In this document: positions 37,489 through 44,445 of the stretch, one piece after another
Position numbering within the stretch: position 1 is the first letter of the stretch
Layout of the letters: the number at the start of each line of letters is the position of its first letter
DNA from: Opacimonas sp002292215
Lineage (GTDB): Bacteria; Pseudomonadota; Gammaproteobacteria; Enterobacterales; Alteromonadaceae
Direction: 5' to 3'
NCBI GenBank assembly: GCA_943846745.1
Contig: OX044360.1
Span: 2,604,001-2,668,000 of the forward strand
Length of the DNA: 64,000 bases
Notes under the pieces: generated by a model
What the model saw: the letters and a program-made list of their open reading frames with translations, nothing else
The model's database searches: none
What the model was told of the DNA's origin: nothing
Made by a program: the position numbers and the translations under genes

Positions 37489-38456
37489 CAGCTTAATACC
37501 CACGTTAAGTAATAAGATTGGATCATATCGCCATACAGAATCGTTAACCATCCCGCGATCCCTAAAAATGGACCAAAGGGTAGTGCTTTATTTGGCATAT
37601 CCCCGGCATGTGACACGATGTCTTTATTTGCTTGGGTGGTTTGAGAAGACTGAATGCCGTTTGAGTGCTTACTGATAGTCGGTAGCAGTAGTCCAAGCAC
37701 TAGCCCGACGACTGAAGAAAGTAATATAATGATTAATAAATGTTGCCAGCCAACGAAGGCACCCAGTGCTGCGAGTAGTTTGAAATCACCATAACCCATG
37801 CCCTCTTTGCCGGTTAACAGCTTGAAACCCCAATAAATAGCCCACAATATCCCATAGCCAAAAACAACACCCAACAAAGCATCCGGAAGCGTCACAAAAA
37901 CATTATTCATGGCGGCTATTAATCCTAGCCATAAGAGACCTAATGTCAAGTCATCAGGTAACAGCATATGATCAATATCAATCATAATCATGCTGATTAA
38001 TAAAAAGCTAGCGAAGATCAACACTAACGTTTGCAGCGTGACGCCAAAATGTAAGGCGGCCCACAAACCGATTAACCCTGTAGCTAATTCAATTAACGGA
38101 TAGCGGATACTGATGTGGGTTGAGCACTGACTGCAGCGCCCTCGCAAAAATAGGTAGCTGAATATTGGAATATTTTCCCAAGCGCGAATTTTATGCTGGC
38201 ATTTCGGGCAGGTTGAATCCGGTTTGATTAGGTCAAAACGGCCCTTGGGTTGGTATTTTTTGATGAAGGCTTTCGGTAACTCGTCGCCATAATAATCCAA
38301 TGTTTGTTGTTGCCAATCACGCAGCATCATGACGGGTAAGCGATATATCACGACATTTAAAAAACTTCCAACGAGAATACAAAAGACAAACACACACAGA
38401 TAAAACACAACCGGCAAGCTTGCGAAAATATCCATTATTACAGCTAGGTCAAACAT
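37488..38456 (-). CDS. pilD: Prepilin peptidase/N-methyltransferase PilD
   Basis: PilD is an inner-membrane aspartic protease that cleaves the leader of type IV prepilins (and type II secretion pseudopilins) and methylates the new N-terminus. The cytoplasmic zinc domain has CPKCQHKI and GRCSQCSTHI. The catalytic aspartates are in the IDIDHMLLPDDLT region and the GYGDFKLLAALGA (GxGD) motif. About eight helices. I chose the ATG at 38456 (about 322 residues), with a GGAC about 8 bases upstream. It is intact although pilA beside it is broken. Confidence 0.93.
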   Translation of the reverse strand: MFDLAVIMDIFASLPVVFYLCVFVFCILVGSFLNVVIYRLPVMMLRDWQQQTLDYYGDELPKAFIKKYQPKGRFDLIKPDSTCPKCQHKIRAWENIPIFSYLFLRGRCSQCSTHISIRYPLIELATGLIGLWAALHFGVTLQTLVLIFASFLLISMIMIDIDHMLLPDDLTLGLLWLGLIAAMNNVFVTLPDALLGVVFGYGILWAIYWGFKLLTGKEGMGYGDFKLLAALGAFVGWQHLLIIILLSSVVGLVLGLLLPTISKHSNGIQSSQTTQANKDIVSHAGDMPNKALPFGPFLGIAGWLTILYGDMIQSYYLTWVLS

Positions 38457-38493
38457 CGTTATTGTCCATGAAAATAATCTACTTTGGAGTCTA

Positions 38494-39705
38494 TCACACA
38501 ACATTCCCCATTTGGAAAATCGGTAAATACATCGCGATAATTAGTCCTCCAATGACGACACCGAGCACAGCCATAATCATCGGTTCAAGTAAACTAGTTA
38601 ATCCGTCTACCATGTCATCGACCTCTGCTTCATATATTGTAGCAATTTTAGAAAGCATTTCATCGATGGCGCCAGATTCTTCACCAATCGCAATCATTTG
38701 TACTACCATGTCAGGGAATACGTTGGTGGCGCGCATCGCCACATACATCTGCATCCCTGAGGCGACTTCTTTTCTGATAAAACGAATGGCATCACGATAT
38801 ACGGCGTTACCTGATGCATTGGCAGCTGAATCGAGTGCACTTATTAATGGAACGCCGGCAGCAAAAGTCGTCGCGAGGGTACGAGTAAAGCGTGCTATGG
38901 CTGCTTTTTGTAAAATCGGTCCAATGACTGGGATCTTTAATTGTTGGGTATCGACACGATCACGCAATGCGAGTGATTGTTTATGTGCTTTGACAAAGAG
39001 CCATCCCGCAGCGGCAATACCCACACCAATAAAAACGCCATAATACTGAATAAACTCTGAAAGATTTAACACCATTTGTGTAAAAACCGGTAGCTCAGCG
39101 CCAAAACTACTAAATATTGCTTTAAATTGTGGTACCACAAAGATCAATAAGATTAGGGTCACAATAAACGCTACTACGACAACAGCAATCGGGTAGAACA
39201 TCGCTTTTTTAATTTTCGATTTCAGTGCTTCAGCTTTTTCTTTGTACACCGCGACACGTTCAAAGATAGTCTCAAGTGCACCGGACTGCTCGCCTGTATC
39301 TACCAGATCACAGTACAATTCGTCAAAATGGTCAGGGTGCTTGCGCAACGAATAGGAAACGGGATTACCGGATTTAACCTCGTTGGCTACATCCCCAAGG
39401 ATAGTTCGTGCTGATTGTTTTGAATGACCCGTGGCAATCATATCTAATGTTTGTAACACACTGACACCCGCTCCTAGCATAGTGGCAATTTGCCGCGTGA
39501 TAATGGCAATGTCTGCAGCGGTGACCTTATCTTTTTTACGACCAAGTAATGATGTTTGTTGTTTTTTTACTTTTTGAGCAGAAATTCCCTGTCGACGCAA
39601 TAAATGTTTGGCTTCGGTCAGTGATTTCGCTGAAATTTCCCCTTTGACGGAATGACCTCTACGGTTCGCTCCTTGCCAAGTAAATACATTGATTGAATCT
39701 GACAT
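38494..39705 (-). CDS. pilC: Type IV pilus inner-membrane platform protein PilC
   Basis: PilC is the polytopic platform of the pilus motor and contacts the PilB and PilT ATPases. Two T2SSF domains are visible (about 70-195 and 275-395). The first has LLRRQGISAQKVKKQ upstream and MLGAGVSVLQTLDMI; the second has FAAGVPLISALDSAANASGN and GEESGAIDEMLSKIA. I chose the ATG at 39705 because GAGG lies 8 bases upstream, giving 403 residues. No pilB precedes it, although pilB normally lies between pilA and pilC. Confidence 0.94.
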   Translation of the reverse strand: MSDSINVFTWQGANRRGHSVKGEISAKSLTEAKHLLRRQGISAQKVKKQQTSLLGRKKDKVTAADIAIITRQIATMLGAGVSVLQTLDMIATGHSKQSARTILGDVANEVKSGNPVSYSLRKHPDHFDELYCDLVDTGEQSGALETIFERVAVYKEKAEALKSKIKKAMFYPIAVVVVAFIVTLILLIFVVPQFKAIFSSFGAELPVFTQMVLNLSEFIQYYGVFIGVGIAAAGWLFVKAHKQSLALRDRVDTQQLKIPVIGPILQKAAIARFTRTLATTFAAGVPLISALDSAANASGNAVYRDAIRFIRKEVASGMQMYVAMRATNVFPDMVVQMIAIGEESGAIDEMLSKIATIYEAEVDDMVDGLTSLLEPMIMAVLGVVIGGLIIAMYLPIFQMGNVV

Positions 39706-39796
39706 TTCGTACACCTCGGGTAAAACAACAATAATAGGATTAGTAATCTGCAACGGATGAATAGGATTAATCTGGCATAGAGATAAACTTAACCGT

Positions 39797-39824
39797 AAAA
39801 AAAGCCCAGATGACTGGGCTATTT
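39797..39824 (-). terminator. Rho-independent terminator downstream of pilA
   Basis: On the minus strand AGCCCAG, a four-base loop and CTGGGCT are followed by seven T. It lies about 28 bases after the reconstructed pilA end and before pilC, so pilA is transcribed separately from pilC-pilD. Confidence 0.82.
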
Positions 39825-39851
39825 TCAACACATTTAATTACAGTCTAAAAC

Positions 39852-40272
39852 TTAACATAAAGTTGCAGGGACACAGGCCGCGGCCCAAGTGACTTTACCT
39901 GAAGCTACAGCCGTAGGCGTTAACGTAAATGTACCCGTTCCTGTAGATTGTAGCTATCGGTTGCCTTGGTCGTGACAATGACTCCGTCAGCTCGTTCCTA
40001 AGCCCACGATCCCAGCAGCTGCCGTTATATCAGCACGGGATACCCGCCGCACCACCATCACACGTCGTTAAAGCACCGGTGACTTGCGCACAGACTTCGA
40101 CTGCTGATTTAGCTGCGGCTGAAGCATTAGTGATTTCTGTGAACTTGGCTTTCTGGGTATAGTTTTGATATGCCGGTAATGCAATAGCCGCTAAAATTCC
40201 GATAATGGCGACAACGATCATGAGTTCAATTAAAGTAAAACCTTGGTTGTTACGAGTTGTAAATGTTTTCAT
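39852..40272 (-). pseudogene. pilA: Type IV major pilin gene pilA, frameshifted in its 3' half
   Basis: The 5' half encodes a normal type IV prepilin: a short leader MKTFTTRNNQG, the cleavage site before F, then FTLIELMIVVAIIGILAAIA. The ATG at 40272 has GGAG upstream. The intact frame stops at 40030 after about 80 residues, too short for a type IVa pilin. Homologous-looking sequence continues in other frames: ADITAAAGIVGLGTS, DGVIVTTKATDSYN, and then TGTFTLTPTAVASGKVTW ending CVPATLC with a stop at 39852. Restoring it needs removal of one base near 40035, removal of one near 39990 and addition of one near 39945. Recent pseudogenisation or sequence errors are both possible. Confidence 0.8.
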
Positions 40273-40397
40273 ATTATTTCTCCGCGATATACGCATATTT
40301 AAATTAACACTAGTTAGGTTAAATCCGTTTAGGTGATGCTGTATTCATTACTTGATGCTAAGTATATGGAGAAAAGAGGGTTTGCGAAGTATGCAGG

Positions 40398-40437
40398 ATT
40401 ATACCTATGTCTAGTGGATTGCACCCTTTGACATAGG
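40398..40437 (-). promoter_or_regulatory. Possible pilA promoter with overlapping inverted repeat
   Basis: On the minus strand a perfect TATAAT lies at 40398-40403. Immediately upstream is an 8-base inverted repeat, CCTATGTC (40430-40437) and GACATAGG (40404-40411), with an 18-base spacer. There is no good -35 hexamer, so an activator or repressor may act at the repeat. It could instead be part of a weak terminator after nadC, which ends 9 bases upstream, but no T run follows. Confidence 0.4.
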
Positions 40438-40446
40438 CGGTTGTTT

Positions 40447-41388
40447 TTAATCAATTATTCTCAGTGATAAATCGATAGCGTGAATGTTTTTAGTTAATGC
40501 ACCACTTGAAATAAAGTCGACTCCTGTATCTTTTAACTCTGCAATTCTTGCATCAGTAATGTTTCCAGACACTTCAAGTTTACTTTTTCCTGCGTTAATG
40601 GCTACTGCCTGATGGATCTGTTTTGTCGAAAAGTTATCGAGCATAATCACATCTGCACCCGCATTGATGGCTTGTTCTAATTCGGCTAAGTTTTCAACTT
40701 CAACTTCAATTAAGGTATCCGCTGCGATAACTTTGGCTTGTGCGACGGCATTAGCGATTCCGCCACATGCAAAGATGTGGTTTTCTTTAATCAAGAACGC
40801 ATCATACAAACCGATGCGGTGATTTTTACCGCGACCACATTGTACTGCGTACTTTTGGGCAAAACGTAATTTGGGTAGTGTTTTGCGGGTATCTAATAAT
40901 GTGATGCCCGAGCCTTCGAGCATGCGCACGTAGGATTTGGTGACGGTTGCGGTGGCACTGAGTGTTTGCAGAAAATTTAATGCCACTCGTTCAGCGGTTA
41001 AAATAGCACGAGCACTGCCGGTGATGGTAACTAATAAGGTGTCAGGCGATATGGTGCTGCCATCTTTAACCTGCCATTGTATTTGTAAGGTGGGATCACA
41101 CGCTTTAAAGGCATATTCTGCCCATGCGATACCACTGATGACTGCATCATCACGACAAATAATATTTGCTGTGACAATCGTATCCGCAGGAATAAGTTGC
41201 GCAGTAATGTCATTACTCGCTATTTCACTTATTATTTCACTTTGTTGATGTGATAAGACACCGAGATCTTCGGCTAATGCCTGTTCGACATCTTGTTGGA
41301 TAATACTCATTGGGATGAGGGTATCGCTAGCGAGATGTTGTGGGCAATGGCTACTCGCTAGTGGCGAAGATGGGTCAATATTACTCAT
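40447..41388 (-). CDS. nadC: Nicotinate-nucleotide pyrophosphorylase (carboxylating) NadC
   Basis: NadC, quinolinate phosphoribosyltransferase, converts quinolinate and PRPP to nicotinate mononucleotide in de novo NAD synthesis. Family patterns are ALAEDLGVLS, LNFLQTLSATATVT, LLDTRKTLPKLRFAQKYAV, CGRGKNHRIGLYDAFLIKEN and the late VEVENLAELEQA and ADVIMLDNFS. The start at 41388 overlaps the protease stop (ATGA) and gives 313 residues; an internal ATG 26 codons later is possible. It is divergent from ampD with one gene between, the usual nadC-pilA/ampD arrangement. Confidence 0.94.
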   Translation of the reverse strand: MSNIDPSSPLASSHCPQHLASDTLIPMSIIQQDVEQALAEDLGVLSHQQSEIISEIASNDITAQLIPADTIVTANIICRDDAVISGIAWAEYAFKACDPTLQIQWQVKDGSTISPDTLLVTITGSARAILTAERVALNFLQTLSATATVTKSYVRMLEGSGITLLDTRKTLPKLRFAQKYAVQCGRGKNHRIGLYDAFLIKENHIFACGGIANAVAQAKVIAADTLIEVEVENLAELEQAINAGADVIMLDNFSTKQIHQAVAINAGKSKLEVSGNITDARIAELKDTGVDFISSGALTKNIHAIDLSLRIID

Positions 41389-41921
41389 AGGGTAGGTACT
41401 TTTATGGTTAGTTGATTATTTTGTTGAAGCAATTCTAAATCTTTTAAGACATTCATACCTAATAAAATTTTATCTGATTGCATTCCTGGATTGATGTTGG
41501 CGCGAATGTTTTGTAGTTCTATCGGACCTAAGGTTAACGAATCTAACAAGGTATCAGTCACAAAAACTGAACCGTTGGCTGTTTGTACAGGATATTGCTG
41601 ACCAATAGGTAGATTAATCTTTTGTGCAACTTGCGCTGGGATTGACACACTGGTTGCGCCTGTATCTAATAAGAATGTCACCGGAACACGATTGATCTGG
41701 CCAGATAATACATAATGCCCTTGGCGGTTTTGATCAAGGGTGATTGTCGTACCCGCACGCGTAGTCGCATAATTAATATGCTGATTAGGGTTATATTGAT
41801 TTTCTAAAACTCCATCAAAAACAATCACTAACAGGCCAATTACACTTATCCATGCTGCAATAACCATCCATTTACCATATGGATGAGCTTGCGGGCTATC
41901 CGGTGCTGTTGCCATTTGCAA
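41385..41921 (-). CDS. Membrane-anchored retropepsin-like aspartic protease
   Basis: This 178-residue protein has one N-terminal membrane helix (about 18-40, MVIAAWISVIGLLVIVFDG) and a single retropepsin-like domain. The active-site motif is FLLDTGATSVSIP, and the second conserved region is ILLGMNVLKDLELL. It matches the bacterial clan AA family in which one short domain dimerises like retroviral protease. The substrate is unknown. It overlaps nadC by 4 bases, so the two are probably cotranscribed, and it is divergent from ampD over a 47-base gap. Confidence 0.85.
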   Translation of the reverse strand: MQMATAPDSPQAHPYGKWMVIAAWISVIGLLVIVFDGVLENQYNPNQHINYATTRAGTTITLDQNRQGHYVLSGQINRVPVTFLLDTGATSVSIPAQVAQKINLPIGQQYPVQTANGSVFVTDTLLDSLTLGPIELQNIRANINPGMQSDKILLGMNVLKDLELLQQNNQLTIKVPTL

Positions 41922-41968
41922 ATCCTTGATTTATTGTACGTTCAATAACTATATCATAGGTAAACGTT

Positions 41969-42562
41969 TTGGCTATTCTCTATCCCCAAGCACAGCTTCA
42001 TCCGTGTGAACATTTTAATCCACGACCAGGTGGCGATGCTGGAGACATCTCTCTATTAGTGATTCATAATATTTCGTTACCTGCGGGGTATTTTGGTGGA
42101 AATTACATTAGTCAGCTTTTTGCTGGCACCTTAGCGAGTTGCGAACATCCATCTTTTAGTGAGCTAGAAGGACTAACCGTATCTGCCCATGCTTGCATCA
42201 AGCGTGATGGTACGGTGATCCAGTATGTCGACTTTGCACAACGTGCATGGCATGCTGGGGTCTCTTCATTTCAAGGTCGTAGTGGGTGTAATGATTATAG
42301 TATTGGGATTGAATTAGAAGGCACGGATACCTTGGAGTATACCAACGCACAATACTCCGCTTTAACAGGGATATCGCAGTTTATTCTTGGACAATTTCCA
42401 AAGATTACAATTGGTCGCATTGTGGGGCATAATGACATAGCTCCAGGACGTAAAACCGATCCTGGTATCGCGTTTGACTGGCCGCGTTTTCGTCATTCAC
42501 TTAGTTTTACGCGAAGCAATCCAAAAGAGCATTCGAATAATAATAAAGGACTCACCGCATGA
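41969..42562 (+). CDS. ampD: 1,6-anhydro-N-acetylmuramyl-L-alanine amidase AmpD
   Basis: This cytoplasmic zinc amidase recycles anhydromuropeptides and thereby keeps beta-lactamase inducer low in species with AmpR. Zinc ligands are seen in LLVIHNISLP, VGHNDIAPGRKTDPG, and the conserved WHAGVSSFQGRSGCND segment. The only suitable start is TTG at 41969, with AGG 8 bases upstream, giving 197 residues. ampE overlaps its stop by 4 bases. Confidence 0.94.
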   Translation: MAILYPQAQLHPCEHFNPRPGGDAGDISLLVIHNISLPAGYFGGNYISQLFAGTLASCEHPSFSELEGLTVSAHACIKRDGTVIQYVDFAQRAWHAGVSSFQGRSGCNDYSIGIELEGTDTLEYTNAQYSALTGISQFILGQFPKITIGRIVGHNDIAPGRKTDPGIAFDWPRFRHSLSFTRSNPKEHSNNNKGLTA

Positions 42563-43383
42563 CATTAATTTATTTACTTCTAGCTTTGCTTGCAGAAAGG
42601 TTGATCAGTAAACCTGATAATTGTCATGGCAATTTCTATCTTGATCGATATATCAGTTGGTTAGAAAGCAAGCATTATCTTAACACCACTACGACTACAT
42701 CAGTAATGTGGCTACTGTGGTTATTGCCTGGTGGATTATTTGCGGTGGCATTAATGATGCTTAATAGCGGATTCATTGATTTTGTCGCAACCTTGTTTGT
42801 ATTATTCATGGCTGTGGGTTGCCCTGAATTACGTAATACGTATAAGTGTTATTTACAAGCCGCTAATCGAGGCGATATTCAAGCCTGTGATATGTACACC
42901 CAACAGCTAGGTTTGGCCAGTTATGAACCGCGCTCATTCGGCCAGCATCTGATATGGCTCAACTACCAACGTTACGCCGCGCCTATGATCATGTTTGTTG
43001 TCTTGGGCGTTTTTGGCGTGATTGCTTATGGTTGTTTACGCGCATTACATGGTTATAGCCAAGCCAATGCATTGCAAGCACAACCCGCATTAGCCAAAGT
43101 CTTGCATATTATTGATTGGGTACCAATACGAATTACGGCATTTGGCTTTTTATTAGTGGGGCATTTTTCACGTGCCTTACCCAAATGGATCAGCTTGTTA
43201 TTTGATACCTCCAAGCATGCCAAACTGGTCTTAGCCGAAGTGGCGACGGCAGCCGAAGATGTTATCTGTGCAGATGATGATATTACGACAGAACCCACAA
43301 CGTTAGTCCAGTTAGCGAAGCGAAATGTGCTATTTATACTCTCGGTTGTTGCTGTTTTAACCTTATCAGGATTGCTCCCTTAA
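42559..43383 (+). CDS. ampE: Inner-membrane regulatory protein AmpE
   Basis: AmpE is a polytopic membrane protein of the AmpE/CobD-like family, the companion of AmpD with an uncertain role in beta-lactamase regulation. It has 274 residues with helices near 45-65, 68-85, 140-165 and 250-272. Family patterns are MTLIYLLLALLAERL, WLLPGGLFAVA-like, YKCYLQAANRGD and GHFSRALPKWI. It starts at an ATGA overlap with ampD. A hairpin without a T run (43415-43438) follows. Confidence 0.9.
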   Translation: MTLIYLLLALLAERLISKPDNCHGNFYLDRYISWLESKHYLNTTTTTSVMWLLWLLPGGLFAVALMMLNSGFIDFVATLFVLFMAVGCPELRNTYKCYLQAANRGDIQACDMYTQQLGLASYEPRSFGQHLIWLNYQRYAAPMIMFVVLGVFGVIAYGCLRALHGYSQANALQAQPALAKVLHIIDWVPIRITAFGFLLVGHFSRALPKWISLLFDTSKHAKLVLAEVATAAEDVICADDDITTEPTTLVQLAKRNVLFILSVVAVLTLSGLLP

Positions 43384-43567
43384 TCGTCTCATCGATTTTG
43401 TTTTTTATTGTTTACGCCCTAGATGCCTTATCTGGGCGAACCTCGCTCCGCTTAATTAATATTTTTGTTATAAACCACATAAATAAAATTAATAACATTG
43501 CTTAAAAAAACAACAGCGGGCTTGTTCTTACATTTCATATCAGATAAACTTAATAAAATTTTTGGTA

Positions 43568-43584
43568 AATTGGTATTACCAATT
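43568..43584. promoter_or_regulatory. PdhR operator upstream of pdhR-aceE-aceF-lpd
   Basis: AATTGGTATTACCAATT is a perfect 17-base palindrome that matches the known PdhR/FadR-type half-sites ATTGGT and ACCAAT with a three-base centre. It lies 62 bases before the pdhR start. A possible promoter, TTGCAA (43583-43588) and TAACAT (43607-43612) with 18-base spacing, overlaps its right edge. PdhR bound here would block initiation until pyruvate releases it. Confidence 0.82.
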
Positions 43585-43645
43585 GCAAAATAACGTTAAT
43601 TTCTGTTAACATTAATTTTTGTTTATGATGTGAAAAAAGAAGAAT

Positions 43646-44404
43646 ATGTCAGGGATAAAACAGCAAAAACTATCAGATGTGATCACCGAGCGACTCGAAG
43701 CCAAGATTTTGGACGGGAGTTTTGTTGCGGGTGAAAAGCTACCTGCAGAACGCGTGTTGTCCTTAGAATTTAATGTCTCTCGTCCTTCTTTACGTGAAGC
43801 AATCCAAAATTTACAAGCCAAAGGGCTCGTTCAACGTAAGCAAGGCGGCGGAACGTATGTTAGCCTGCGCATTAATTCAAATATGACCGAGCCATTATTG
43901 GCACTCATTTCTCAACGCCCAGAAACACAATTTGATTTACTTGAATTTCGCCATGCGCTTGAAGGTATGGCGGCATTTTACTCCGCATTACGTGGACAGC
44001 CTGAAGACTATCAACATTTACAATCTGCACTTGCGGGTTTGGACGAAATAGAGCCGACGGAAGATAAAGAGAAAGAAGCCAATGTATTAGGTGAGTTTTA
44101 TCTCATCATGGCCAAAGCATCACATAACATGGTGTTACAACATGTTATGCGCAGTATGAAAACCATGCTGATTGACAACATCCAACGCAATTTACAAATG
44201 TTGGCAGTCAATCCTGAAGCATGCAGCGAAATCGCTCAACAACGCGTTAGTATAGTGGCAGCCATCGTGCAACAAAACCCACAAAAAGCAAGACAAGCAA
44301 GCAATGCGCATCTTGCCTTTATTGAAGAAACGTTGTTGAACATTAATCAACGTGACTCTCGTATTCAGCGAGTGTTACGGCGTATTGAAACCAATCCAAG
44401 TTAA
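43646..44404 (+). CDS. pdhR: Pyruvate-responsive repressor PdhR
   Basis: PdhR is a GntR/FadR-family repressor of the pyruvate dehydrogenase operon and is inactivated by pyruvate. The N-terminal winged helix (about 5-75) has KLPAERVLSLEFNVSRPSLR and RKQGGGTYV. The C-terminal FCD domain (about 90-235) has LEFRHALEGMAA and the metal or effector histidine regions including FYLIMAKASHNMVL. It has 252 residues. It is the first gene of the operon and has a perfect operator upstream. Confidence 0.93.
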   Translation: MSGIKQQKLSDVITERLEAKILDGSFVAGEKLPAERVLSLEFNVSRPSLREAIQNLQAKGLVQRKQGGGTYVSLRINSNMTEPLLALISQRPETQFDLLEFRHALEGMAAFYSALRGQPEDYQHLQSALAGLDEIEPTEDKEKEANVLGEFYLIMAKASHNMVLQHVMRSMKTMLIDNIQRNLQMLAVNPEACSEIAQQRVSIVAAIVQQNPQKARQASNAHLAFIEETLLNINQRDSRIQRVLRRIETNPS

Positions 44405-44445
44405 GCAATTATTGCAACTTGGGCATAGTATAAAAAGGAAACCAC

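Noticed and set aside
43415..43438. Hairpin after ampE, considered as a terminator
   Set aside because: The stem CGCCC-AGAT/ATCT-GGGCG is good, but no T run follows on either strand.
43594..43612. GTTAAT...GTTAAC upstream of pdhR, considered as an ArcA site
   Set aside because: The spacing between repeats is 10 rather than the usual 11 and the region is simply AT-rich; not supported.
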